From NCBI GenBank assembly GCA_012034575.1, contig JAAUPF010000005.1, forward strand, positions 1 to 64,000: a DNA stretch of 64,000 bases, given 5' to 3'. Positions 56,528-64,000 of the stretch are shown piece by piece; the first letter of the stretch is position 1, and the number at the start of each line of letters is the position of its first letter. A program made the position numbers and the translations under genes. This DNA comes from Richelia sp. CSU_2_1 (lineage in GTDB: Bacteria; Cyanobacteriota; Cyanobacteriia; Cyanobacteriales; Microcoleaceae). The notes under the pieces were generated by a model. That model searched no databases. It saw only the letters and a program-made list of their open reading frames with translations, and was not told the DNA's origin.

Positions 56528-59263
56528 ATGCAGGTAAATTCAATGAATCCAAGCACTGCGAGCGATCCGGCTCACGATATTTGGAAAGAACAGCGCCATC
56601 CACTAGATTGGATTTTTCACCCTCAGTCCGTGGCTGTCATCGGTGCCACAGAAAGAGAAGGCAGCGTCGGACGCACGCTGCTGTGGAACTTAATTCAGAA
56701 TCCTTTTGGCGGGACGGTGTTTCCCGTGAATCCCCAGCGCCACAGCGTCTTGGGGCTGAAATCCTATCCCGATATAGCCAGCGTCCCGGAAACAGTGGAT
56801 CTGGCAGCGATCGCAACGCCTGCTGCCACTGTTCCCCGAGTAATTCGCGAATGTGTCGCGGCCGGGGTGAAAGCAGCAGTAATTCTTTCGGCTGGTTTCA
56901 AAGAAATCGGTCCGGCTGGGGAGGCTTTAGAAAGGGAAGTTCTCAGTGCCGCGCGCCTGGGCGGAATGCGGATTATCGGCCCTAACTGCCTCGGGATCAT
57001 GAATCCCGTGATGGGACTGAACGTTACGTTTGCCAGCACGATCGCCCGTCCGGGTAATGTCGCCTTTATCAGTCAAAGCGGCGCTCTGTGTACCTCGATT
57101 CTCGACTGGAGTTTGGGCGAAAATGTCGGTTTTAGCGGTTTCGTGTCGATTGGCTCCATGCTCGATGTCGGCTGGGGCGATCTGATCGAATATTTCGGAG
57201 ACGATCCGAACACTCACAGTATCGTTTTATACATGGAATCGATGGGCGACGCTCGATCGTTCCTGTCTGCCGCCCGCTCCGTGGCCCTCGACAAACCGAT
57301 TATCATTCTGAAAGTAGGGCGTACCGACGCCGCCGCCAAAGCCGCCGCTTCCCACACTGGGGCGCTGACCGGCAGCGATGACGTGCTCAATGCTGCTTTC
57401 CGCCGCTGCGGGGCCCTGCGAGTGCATACAATTTCCGATTTGTTCGACATGGCAGAAATCCTCGCCAAGCAACCGCGACCGAAAGGCAACCGATTGTCGA
57501 TCGTCACTAACGCTGGCGGGCCCGGAGCGATCGCTACCGATGAGCTAATTAGCGGTGGCGGCACCCTGGCAGAGCTCGCGCCCGAGACGAAGCAAAAATT
57601 GGATGAGTTTCTGCCCCCGCAGTGGAGTCACCACAACCCGATCGATATTTTGGGCGATGCTAGTTGCGATCGTTACGCCAAAACTCTAGAAGTAGTCGCG
57701 CCCGATCCCAACAGCGACGCCTTGCTGGTGATCTTGACTCCCCAAGCCATGACAGATCCTACCGCCACAGCAGAAAAACTCACAGCTTACAACAAACTCG
57801 GCAAGCCCTTACTCACAAGCTGGATGGGCGGCGTGGAAATAGCAGAAGCCACAGAACTTCTAAACAAAGCCAAGATTCCCACTTTTCCCTACCCCGATAC
57901 CGCAGTCAGGTTGTTCAACTATATGTGGCGGTACAGCTACAACCTGCGCGCTATCTACGAAACACCTTTGCTTTCGAGCGATTGCGAAATCGGGGCTGAT
58001 GCCCGCGCGACTGCTGCCAAAATTTTGAATGCTGCCAGCCAAAGCGGCCGCACTCTGTTAACCGAGTACGAATCAAAACAGTTGCTGGTAGCTTACGGCA
58101 TTCCCACCGTACCGACAGAAATTGCTGCGACTTGGCCCGAAGCTGTGGAAATTGCCGATCGCCTTGGCTATCCAGTGGTACTTAAATTGCATTCTGAGAC
58201 GATTACCCACAAAACCGACGTGGGAGGCGTCCAGCTCAATTTAAGCAATGATAGCGCTGTAGTTAGTGCCTTTGGAGAGATCGCCGAGCGGGTGCGGGCG
58301 ATCGATCCTGCTGCGTTTCTCGGCGTTACCGTGCAGCCGATGGTGAAGTTGGAGGGCTACGAACTAATTTTGGGCAGCAGTATCGATCCGCAATTCGGGC
58401 CGGTGATGTTGTTTGGTACCGGCGGGCAATTAGTTGAAGTTTTTCAAGATCGATCGATTGCAATTCCGCCTTTAAATACTACCCTGGCGCGCCGGATGAT
58501 GGAGCAAACGCGCATCTATAAAGCTTTGCAAGGAGTGCGGGGGCGCAAGCCAATTGACTTGGGAAAACTCGAACAATTATTAGTTCGTTTCAGTCAATTA
58601 ATTGTCGAGCAACCTCAGATTTCCGAGATCGATATCAATCCGCTGTTGGTATCTCCAGAAGGCGCGATCGCCCTTGACGCGCGCGTTGTTCTCCACGCCG
58701 AGGAAAAAGTTATTTCACCTGCGATTCGCCCCTATCCAGTGCAATACTTTCAAGAATGGCAAAACCTCCAAGGCGATCTCTTAACAATCCGTCCGATTCG
58801 CCCGGAAGATGAGCCTTTAATGGTACATTTTCACGAAGAACTTTCAGAAGAAAGCGTGTATTTGCGCTACGCGCACGCGATCAAGTTAAAACACCGCACC
58901 TCTCACGAACGTTTAGCGCGAATTTGTTTTATCGACTACGATCGGGAAATGCTGTTAGTGGCCGATCGCCAAGATCCGGAAACAGGGGAACACCGGATTG
59001 TGGGAGTAGCTCGCATCAGCAAAATTCACGGTACAAACGAAGGTGAATTTGCCTTAATTGTGAGCGATCGCTACCAGCATCGCGGTTTGGGAACTGAATT
59101 ATTGAAGCGGCTGCTGCAAATTGGCAAGGAAGAGAAATTAAGCGCGATCGTCGGCTACATTCTTAATAGCAATCACCAGATGCAGAGCCTCTGTAAAAAA
59201 CTGGGATTTGAGCTGCAACCAGATTTGGACGAAGGAATGTTGAAGGCTATTTTTGTCTGCTGA
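56528..59263 (+). CDS. ADP-forming acetate-CoA ligase fused to GNAT acetyltransferase
   Basis: 911 residues. Order: CoA-binding domain ([21 protein letters not shown], from about 35), succinyl-CoA-ligase-like domain with the phospho-histidine motif [13 protein letters not shown] (His276), ATP-grasp domain (about 510-720; [20 protein letters not shown] and [21 protein letters not shown]), then GNAT (about 755-910; [18 protein letters not shown]). The same layout occurs in Pat/PatZ lysine acetyltransferases, in which, from memory, that His is lost; here it is kept, so ATP-making acetyl-CoA to acetate conversion is plausible. Divergent from pflB. Confidence 0.87.
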   Translation: MQVNSMNPSTASDPAHDIWKEQRHPLDWIFHPQSVAVIGATEREGSVGRTLLWNLIQNPFGGTVFPVNPQRHSVLGLKSYPDIASVPETVDLAAIATPAATVPRVIRECVAAGVKAAVILSAGFKEIGPAGEALEREVLSAARLGGMRIIGPNCLGIMNPVMGLNVTFASTIARPGNVAFISQSGALCTSILDWSLGENVGFSGFVSIGSMLDVGWGDLIEYFGDDPNTHSIVLYMESMGDARSFLSAARSVALDKPIIILKVGRTDAAAKAAASHTGALTGSDDVLNAAFRRCGALRVHTISDLFDMAEILAKQPRPKGNRLSIVTNAGGPGAIATDELISGGGTLAELAPETKQKLDEFLPPQWSHHNPIDILGDASCDRYAKTLEVVAPDPNSDALLVILTPQAMTDPTATAEKLTAYNKLGKPLLTSWMGGVEIAEATELLNKAKIPTFPYPDTAVRLFNYMWRYSYNLRAIYETPLLSSDCEIGADARATAAKILNAASQSGRTLLTEYESKQLLVAYGIPTVPTEIAATWPEAVEIADRLGYPVVLKLHSETITHKTDVGGVQLNLSNDSAVVSAFGEIAERVRAIDPAAFLGVTVQPMVKLEGYELILGSSIDPQFGPVMLFGTGGQLVEVFQDRSIAIPPLNTTLARRMMEQTRIYKALQGVRGRKPIDLGKLEQLLVRFSQLIVEQPQISEIDINPLLVSPEGAIALDARVVLHAEEKVISPAIRPYPVQYFQEWQNLQGDLLTIRPIRPEDEPLMVHFHEELSEESVYLRYAHAIKLKHRTSHERLARICFIDYDREMLLVADRQDPETGEHRIVGVARISKIHGTNEGEFALIVSDRYQHRGLGTELLKRLLQIGKEEKLSAIVGYILNSNHQMQSLCKKLGFELQPDLDEGMLKAIFVC

Positions 59264-59435
59264 TCGAGTCTCAAACGCAGGCATTCTAAGTTTGGGGTGC
59301 GCGCCCTAAAGGTGTATCAATGATGCGATCGCTCTTGGAAAACGGGCGATCGTACTTGCTGAATTTGTTCGTATTTTTGAGATGGAAATAGTGCGATCGG
59401 CAAACCACTGGTCCAACCGGGAAAATCCCGATCTG

Positions 59436-59496
59436 TAGGGTGCGTCGCCACCAACTTTTCAATGAATATCGAATAACTTGAAAGTGACGCACCTTA
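59436..59496. repeat. MITE-like element with GTAGGGTGCGTC ends
   Basis: Arms GTAGGGTGCGTC (59436-59447) and GACGCACCTTAC (59485-59496) are complementary with one mismatch; 61 bp total. The arms share TGCGTC with the pair at 47759-47809. Between the ACD-GNAT and NB-ARC genes. Confidence 0.7.
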
Positions 59497-59504
59497 CTGT
59501 TTGA

Positions 59505-60899
59505 CTACTCGCGATCGATTTTCGCATATTGTCTCACTACGGGCGATAAACTAAAAAGCGATCGATCGCCCGCTTCTAATTTTTCGATTAATCCTCTCCT
59601 TCCCAAAGATTGCAGCGCGTCGAACAGTTCTGGGGGCGATATTTGCACTTTTTCTATAATTTGAGAAATAGCAACAGCATCGATTTCATTGGCGATGCAG
59701 CACATAACCTGTTTCTCTAATTCTGACAGGCGATCGAACTGCTGCTGCAATATAGCTTTCAATTCTTCTCCCAAGAACAGCATATCATACTTTAAGAACT
59801 CCGCCACTCGGCTGCTAAATAATTCTTGAATTGCGAATGCAACTATTTTTAACCACAGCGGATTGCCTCGGTAAGTATTAATCAAACATTCCCATTTGTC
59901 TTCATCAAGCAAACCTTTTTCTCTGAGGATTTCGCTTGCTGCTGCACCTAAACCGCCGACTTGCAAGCTGTGACAGCGGCTGTTTTCCCTGCTTAAGGCG
60001 ACAATTTCTCTAGGCGGTTCCCAGCTATTGAGGATTAAACAACTGTTGTGGCAAGTTTCGCCGATAAGTTTGAATAGGGTACAGTAGTTTTGATATTCAG
60101 GTCGATAATTTCCAGCTATTTGTCCGCTGCTGAGGATTGTTTGCACGTCATCTAGGATGATGAGACAGCGGTGCGATCTCACTTTTTCCATTAGCAGCGA
60201 TAGCAGTTCATCGGTACTGGCTGGCAATTCGGTTTCTGGGAGATTGGATAAAAATTTAATTAAGCTTTTTAGGGTTGTTTGGAGAGTTGGGGATGTGCCG
60301 AGACTCCGCCAAATTACAAATTCAAATTGATGCTGAACTTGCGGGAGGAGGTGAAGTGCGAGATTGGTTTTTCCAATCCCGCTGATGCCTAATATTGCGA
60401 CGGTGCGACAGCGTTCTTGTATGATCCACTGTTGTAGGGTGGCGAGTTCGGATGTGCGATCGTAAAAGGATGAAGCGATATCTGGTGCATCTCTTAAATC
60501 TTGGCGGATTGGGGATTTGGTGGTTTCTGAGGGAGAGGGCGATCGGTCTTTTGGAGTTTTTGGAGAATGTGAAGTGTCTCCACAGACATTGACGCTACCA
60601 ATTTGTACAGAGTTTTTCTCAACAGTTGATGAAACGATAGAGATATGTAATCTTTTGAGTGTAGATTTAAAATTAGATTTATTAACTGGTTCACCTAAAG
60701 CCTCTGAAAGTAGCTGCCATATTTCTGAGGCGACTTTTTTAACGTGTTCCTCAGTACAGTTACAAGTGGTCGCTATCTCCCCGTATTTTTGACTGGACCA
60801 AACACCAGTTAGTATGGTTTCCTGCAAGCTACTTAAGTGTTTGCCAGTTTTGGTAAACGCTAAGTCGTCCGCCAACTTTAAAACCTGTTGAATGTCCAT
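59505..60899 (-). CDS. HTH (vMAP-M9-type) + NB-ARC ATPase without sensor repeats
   Basis: 464 residues from MDIQQVLKLADDLAFTKTGKH (ATG 60897-60899; the frame runs 19 codons further but family starts align here). Residues 1-75 form the helix-turn-helix domain linked to vWA-MoxR-associated proteins in cyanobacteria (ILTGVWSSQKYGEIATTCNCTEEHVK). After a linker of Pro/Ser, the NB-ARC core follows: TVAILGISGIGKTNLAL (Walker A), RCLIILDDVQTIL (Walker B), SCLILNSWEPP, GGLGAAASEIL and NPLWLKIVA (GxP-like). Then a winged helix ending FSLSPVVRQYAKIDRE. Typical relatives continue into WD40 or TPR repeats; here the protein stops. Confidence 0.82.
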   Translation of the reverse strand: MDIQQVLKLADDLAFTKTGKHLSSLQETILTGVWSSQKYGEIATTCNCTEEHVKKVASEIWQLLSEALGEPVNKSNFKSTLKRLHISIVSSTVEKNSVQIGSVNVCGDTSHSPKTPKDRSPSPSETTKSPIRQDLRDAPDIASSFYDRTSELATLQQWIIQERCRTVAILGISGIGKTNLALHLLPQVQHQFEFVIWRSLGTSPTLQTTLKSLIKFLSNLPETELPASTDELLSLLMEKVRSHRCLIILDDVQTILSSGQIAGNYRPEYQNYCTLFKLIGETCHNSCLILNSWEPPREIVALSRENSRCHSLQVGGLGAAASEILREKGLLDEDKWECLINTYRGNPLWLKIVAFAIQELFSSRVAEFLKYDMLFLGEELKAILQQQFDRLSELEKQVMCCIANEIDAVAISQIIEKVQISPPELFDALQSLGRRGLIEKLEAGDRSLFSLSPVVRQYAKIDRE

Positions 60900-61123
60900 A
60901 GGTTGGATAGATGTAGACTTTTTAACGATTATCCGACTTTTTCCCACTTTTTGCAACCTTTTGGTACTAAATCTTATCTTGTTATTGTTTTTGACAGCAA
61001 TATTTTAATTTTTAACTCCCTACCAAATACTACTTTTTTAAATTGACAGATCCTAGAAATAATATCAAAATAAGTAGATAAGCGAGAAGGACTATAACTA
61101 TATTAATTAAGAGGCAGCCAAAC

Positions 61124-61357
61124 ATGGTAATCGTTCAACTGATTTCAGCAAAAACTGGAGAACCTATCAAAGGCAAAAGAGTTTCCGTTGGTAATAACGA
61201 TTTATTAAGTCTGGGAGTTACAGATCGTCAAGCCACAAACAATAGGGGAGAAGTTGAATTTCCCAAGATTAAGCCCTGTAATAGTGGCACTATTTATATT
61301 GATGGCAATAGTGTTTATAAAGGTAAGATAGAGGGTTTCCAGAGAATATATCTTTAA
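61124..61357 (+). CDS. Small hypothetical beta-rich protein
   Basis: 77 residues, MVIVQLISAKTGEPIKGKRVSVG, then LGVTDRQATNNRGEVEFPKI and GTIYIDGNSVYKGKI. The pattern 'xxTGxPIxGxxVxV...T(D/N)xxGxVxF' is that of carboxypeptidase-regulatory or transthyretin-like beta-sandwich domains. No signal peptide, so probably intracellular. Divergent from the NB-ARC gene (225 bp between starts) and followed 35 bp later by a small membrane protein. Not named; family identity is an inference. Confidence 0.55.
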   Translation: MVIVQLISAKTGEPIKGKRVSVGNNDLLSLGVTDRQATNNRGEVEFPKIKPCNSGTIYIDGNSVYKGKIEGFQRIYL

Positions 61358-61379
61358 ATAAAGTTTTGATTTTTTATTT

Positions 61380-61384
61380 GGAGG
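61380..61384 (+). promoter_or_regulatory. Shine-Dalgarno deciding the membrane-protein start
   Basis: GGAGG 8 bases before the ATG at 61393; favours this over the upstream TTG at 61366. Confidence 0.6.
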
Positions 61385-61392
61385 CAATACAG

Positions 61393-61737
61393 ATGAATGA
61401 ATCTTCCCGCAAACTCAAAAAGAAATACTTGATTACCTGGACAATTATAGGAGTTATTGTCGGATTTCTAATTTCCTTAGGAGTGGTGTTTCAAGCGGGG
61501 GCTGCTTTTGGGACTGCAATAATGGCAACGCTGATTGGTGGACCAGGTGCCATGTTTGTTTTCGCAGGGATAGGATTTTTTATTGAGGGATTAACTAAAT
61601 ATAATTGGCGGTTTGGAGAAATTGAACACCAAGCTTGGATTTGGCACATTTACCCAATATTCGCAACTTTTCTGTTGGTAATTGGTATAACTTCAGTTGG
61701 CCTCTCAATAATGACACTGGGTAAATTTCGTTGGTGA
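61393..61737 (+). CDS. Small integral membrane protein
   Basis: 114 residues from MNESSRKLKKKYLITWTII. Three hydrophobic helices are seen: about 12-33 (ITWTIIGVIVGFLISLGVVF), 38-62 (FGTAIMATLIGGPGAMFVFAGIGFF) and 84-108 (WHIYPIFATFLLVIGITSVGL). The N-terminus is basic and short, so N-in. Only an aromatic stretch (KYNWRFGEIEHQAWIW) links helix 2 and 3. I recognise no family. In one likely transcript with the beta-rich protein upstream and next to an NB-ARC ATPase, so an effector or partner role is possible but unproven. Confidence 0.6.
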   Translation: MNESSRKLKKKYLITWTIIGVIVGFLISLGVVFQAGAAFGTAIMATLIGGPGAMFVFAGIGFFIEGLTKYNWRFGEIEHQAWIWHIYPIFATFLLVIGITSVGLSIMTLGKFRW

Positions 61738-62135
61738 TATCGATCGAACACGAAAAACAATAGCCAAAGCGATCGCCCCTATCTTCCTGCTGCAAAATTT
61801 CTTTGCTATCAATAGCTTGAGAAGAGGCGATCGCTCGTATATTAATTTATTGTGGCAATCGGATATTTAATACCGATATCAATAGTACTGCCAAAATAAC
61901 CGACAGGGAGCGATCGAACCACATCTCTACTAAACTCAAGCTAAAAATTTGAAAACTTAGGACTTCTAAAAGATGGGAATTCTTTTAATTTTGCTGCCCT
62001 CCCGGCCCTTTCGGTGGCGCTTTATAAGTAACTACTAATTCTCTAATTACTGCTATTCTCTATCTTCCTGCTTCAGCGTTATAACAAGTGCAATTGTCCT
62101 TGCTTTCCTAAAGTGCGATCGCCTCAAATTACTCT
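61738..62135. other. Intergenic region with HIP1 sites only
   Basis: About 400 bp between the membrane protein gene and hicA (converging). Contains several GCGATCGC-type octamers and one CCTCCCGGCCCTTTCGG GC-rich spot near 61996. No gene or strong hairpin recognised. Confidence 0.4.
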
Positions 62136-62393
62136 CTACAGATTGCTTAAAAAATCTTCCACTGAAATTCCAGCCTGATTGAGAATGCTTCCCAAAGTCC
62201 CAACAGCCAAAGTTTTTCGCTGTACCGGTACAACACAGCCTACTTCGATCGTCCTTTGCGGATTTTCTGGATCGATTGCGGGTATTTGTTTCTTCAAAAT
62301 AACGTGACTTCCCCGCTGGCGAACCCGGACAAACCCTAAGCGTTCTAAAGCACTGATAGTTTCTGCACTACTAACTCTGGGAAGTCTAGGCAC
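62136..62393 (-). CDS. hicA: HicA-type mRNA interferase toxin
   Basis: 85 residues. SSAETISALERLGFVRVRQRGSHVILKK (in two blocks) contains the Gly-Ser-His catalytic motif of HicA, a dsRBD-like fold; the tail VPVQRKTLAVGTLGSILNQAGIS is the usual second half. Cleaves mRNA and tmRNA unless bound by HicB. Start overlaps the hicB stop by 8 bp (62386-62393), so translation is coupled. Longer than the minimal ~60-residue HicA because of an insertion AIDPENPQRTIEV. Confidence 0.9.
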   Translation of the reverse strand: MPRLPRVSSAETISALERLGFVRVRQRGSHVILKKQIPAIDPENPQRTIEVGCVVPVQRKTLAVGTLGSILNQAGISVEDFLSNL

Positions 62394-62592
62394 TTAACAC
62401 CTCAAATGTTGTTAGTAAACGCGGGGAAGTTTTAGGTAAAGGGAATTCTTCTAAATAGAGTTCTGTTGCTTCTTTCAGATTGGCGATCGCTTCTTCAATT
62501 GTTTCTCCCTGACTGGCAGTTCCCACTTCAGGACATTCTGCCACGTAAACATCTTCTTCCCAATAAACAATTGCTGTAAAAATACGAGGCAT
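62386..62592 (-). CDS. hicB: HicB-type antitoxin
   Basis: 68 residues. FTAIVYWEEDVYVAECPEVGTASQGETIEEAIANLKEATELYLEE (quoted in part) is the partial RNase H-like HicB fold. No C-terminal HTH or RHH domain is present, so it binds toxin but may not bind DNA alone. Upstream of hicA with overlap; antitoxin first is the usual order for this class. Confidence 0.9.
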   Translation of the reverse strand: MPRIFTAIVYWEEDVYVAECPEVGTASQGETIEEAIANLKEATELYLEEFPLPKTSPRLLTTFEVLSA

Positions 62593-62664
62593 ATTTTTGG
62601 CAATACTTACTTAGTTTTCAGTCTACTTTTTATTTTAGCACATCTGTCGATCGCACTCTATTTG

Positions 62665-62886
62665 TTAAGTGCGATCGGGATTGCCTTCTTCATACACCAT
62701 TAAATCCCCCGGTTGACAGTTTAGTGCTTTGCACAAAGCATCGAGAGTTGCTTCATCAATTCTCGTCAATCGGCGGCGGGTTTTGATTTTAGAAACAGAT
62801 GTTGGGTGCATCCCAACTAAAGCAGCTAACTCTTTGTTGCTGATATTGCGCTCGGCCATTACAACTGCCAATTTCCAACGGATCAC
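62665..62886 (-). CDS. XRE-family HTH transcriptional regulator
   Basis: 73 residues. MIRWKLAVVMAERNISNKELAALVGMHPTSVSKI (first half) and RIDEATLDALCKALNCQPGDLMVY form the five-helix Cro/C1-type HTH, YozG-like subfamily; DLMVYEE is typical of its end. It lies 72 bp upstream of hicBA on the same strand, so it could regulate that module. Confidence 0.88.
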   Translation of the reverse strand: MIRWKLAVVMAERNISNKELAALVGMHPTSVSKIKTRRRLTRIDEATLDALCKALNCQPGDLMVYEEGNPDRT

Positions 62887-63107
62887 TCTTGATGCTCAAC
62901 TACTAGGCAGGACTTTGCAAGCTGATATTAGCATCCCGCAACCTTCACTCACACTTGTTTTGTCGCAACGGCAATATTTATTGTCGTACCGCTTGACGTG
63001 CAGCAGCAGACAAACTATACTCAGGATGTACCAACGGACAAGCGATCGCCCCTTTGCCTCGAAAACTCAAGGGCGATCGCTATCCGACTATTGTGTAGTT
63101 AAAACTC

Positions 63108-63341
63108 ATGATATCACAGCCAAAATCCGTTCCCGAACTCCTGCGGGAAGAAATTCCCAATGCACCCACAGGCAAACAACCGATCCGATTGTTGATTTGC
63201 GGGATTCCCAAAGGAGTAGAAAGCATCATCAACCTGCTGCAGGTTTTAGGTTTTGCAGAAGTTGGCGAGTGGAGTCCGCCTTTACCGTCCCCAATTGCGG
63301 GTGAAATTATGCGGATTTTAACCCGTTACTGGAAAGAGTAA
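63108..63341 (+). CDS. Small conserved-type hypothetical protein
   Basis: 77 residues: MISQPKSVPELLREEIPNAP, then RLLICGIPKGVESIINLLQVL and GFAEVGEWSPPLPSPIAGEIM. The even hydrophobic pattern and 'VESIIxxLxxLGFAEVGEWSPxLP' block look like a real small cytosolic protein that I recall from other cyanobacteria without known function. It is in a different frame from a longer meaningless ORF covering the same bases. No operon partner. Confidence 0.6.
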   Translation: MISQPKSVPELLREEIPNAPTGKQPIRLLICGIPKGVESIINLLQVLGFAEVGEWSPPLPSPIAGEIMRILTRYWKE

Positions 63342-63427
63342 TTTTTGAGGGCGATCGCTCTTACTTTAGTAAAATATCTAAGAGCGATCGCCCTTGCTGC
63401 AGTGAAGTGCGATCGCTCTTTATCTCT

Positions 63428-63796
63428 TTAGCCTAAAGTTAACAATCCTGCCCCAAAATTCACCGCCAACGGCAACATTTTCAACCATTGCAAACCCAAA
63501 ATCGACTCAGGAATTCCGGAGCGTGCCAAAACGGGAATTACATATTCCTGCCCATCCACTACAACTCTTCCCTCATAGATATCAAAATACTCCTCACCCC
63601 GCGCCGTTTGCATAACTCGTTCGCTTTCAGTCATTAACCACCCCAAACTCATACAATCTTGAGTATCCAGGGCTAACCAACCAGTGGTAAATCCAGTATC
63701 TAATAACACTTCAACGGGAAATCTTTCCCCATCAGCCGCAACTAAATCAATTTCAAACAATAACTCTCCTGCTTCCCCAAACCAGCCATCCATCAT
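63428..63796 (-). CDS. Retropepsin-like aspartic protease-fold protein
   Basis: 122 residues from MMDGWFGEAGELL (ATG at 63794-63796). VEVLLDTGFTTGWLAL carries the Asp-Thr-Gly active-site triad of retropepsin-like (clan AA) proteins, and ESILGLQWLKMLPLAVNF near the end is the matching 'ILG' strand. One lobe only, so it should dimerise to form an active site. The start overlaps the stop of the gene before it (ATGA), giving strong support for this start and for coupling. Substrate unknown. Confidence 0.75.
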   Translation of the reverse strand: MMDGWFGEAGELLFEIDLVAADGERFPVEVLLDTGFTTGWLALDTQDCMSLGWLMTESERVMQTARGEEYFDIYEGRVVVDGQEYVIPVLARSGIPESILGLQWLKMLPLAVNFGAGLLTLG

Positions 63797-64000
63797 AAAG
63801 TGCCGCAAGCCCCAGTCTCATTGATGCGGTGAATGCCGATCGTCCCTTTTGGGTACTTTGCACGAGCTTTCCGAATAGCAGTTTCTTCATCTGGATCTAT
63901 GAAATAGTCCCCACTGTTTGGTTCAATAATCATAAACCAGTTGTAATGCTTATCTATTAGTTCAAGACTGACTCTTTTAAAAACCTCTCGATAGCGCTGG
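63793..64000 (-). CDS. Hypothetical protein, C-terminal part (cut by window edge)
   Basis: The last 68 codons of a gene entering from the right edge: YREVFKRVSLELIDKHYNWF, then NSGDYFIDPDEETAIRKARAKYP and GIHRINETGACGTL, stop TGA at 63793-63795. Mixed alpha/beta, no motif I recognise with certainty. It overlaps the retropepsin-like gene by four bases, so both form a two-gene unit, as in toxin-antitoxin or accessory pairs. Confidence 0.6.
   Translation of the reverse strand, partial: QRYREVFKRVSLELIDKHYNWFMIIEPNSGDYFIDPDEETAIRKARAKYPKGTIGIHRINETGACGTL

Noticed and set aside
62729-63304. 191-codon ORF on the plus strand across the XRE gene
   Set aside because: It overlaps the XRE gene antisense and the 77-residue ORF in another frame, and its translation lacks protein-like patterns.

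Overview
The window is chromosomal DNA from a cyanobacterium. It carries phycobilisome genes (an NblA-type degradation adaptor and a CpcS/CpeS-type bilin lyase), the plant-type carotenoid pair phytoene desaturase and phytoene synthase, a cyanobacteria-type DUF3370 protein, and the GCGATCGC (HIP1) octamer in very many places. The abundance of heptanucleotide tandem repeats and short palindromes, together with NB-ARC, PIN, HicAB and Uma2 genes, suggests a large-genome filamentous Oscillatoriales/Microcoleus-like species. That placement is inference, because no marker gene fixes the species.

Layout. Positions 1-10350, all on the minus strand, form a Wzx/Wzy-type extracellular polysaccharide cluster: a FlaA1/CapD-type sugar dehydratase fused to a degenerate EAL domain, flippase, GT4, polymerase, a membrane-anchored TIM-barrel protein, GT2, GT4, and the start of a CapK-like adenylate-forming protein. 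A Wzc-type chain-length regulator/tyrosine kinase (10853-13057) is transcribed divergently. A PIN toxin with a tandem HicB-like antitoxin and a nucleotidyltransferase-fold protein follow (13172-14990). Next come lepA, a ribbon-helix-helix protein preceded by a 14-bp tandem array, a broken histidine kinase, and a dnaJ / four-helix-bundle / dnaK chaperone group (15049-23937). From 24521 to 30060 there is a flavin monooxygenase, a VapBC module, a repeat-rich spacer, and the pds-crtB carotenoid pair. From 30168 to 42313 lie an MFS transporter, tRNA-Ser(GCU), a patatin-like lipase, an MscS channel, a CPBP protease, alanine racemase, a peptidoglycan-binding/beta-propeller protein, an SLH protein and a DUF3370 protein. 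nblA and the bilin lyase gene diverge at about 42.8-43.0 kb. They are followed by an HpcH/HpaI aldolase, a membrane protein, a secreted FAD oxidoreductase interrupted in frame by a palindromic element, a broken Uma2 gene and clpS.

Positions 49841-59263 are a fermentation block: pflB-pflA-adhE on the minus strand, and divergently an ADP-forming acetyl-CoA synthetase fused to a GNAT acetyltransferase. Together these could take pyruvate to formate, ethanol, and acetate plus ATP in dark anoxic conditions. The last part (59505-64000) holds an HTH/NB-ARC ATPase lacking sensor repeats, two small divergent genes, HicAB, an XRE regulator, a small conserved-looking ORF, and a retropepsin-like protein coupled to a partial upstream gene.

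Five genes (histidine kinase, Uma2, adhE, pflB and the DUF3370 protein's signal peptide) each look broken by one missing base, three of them at short homopolymers. This points to base-calling deletions in the source sequence, although true decay cannot be excluded from sequence alone.
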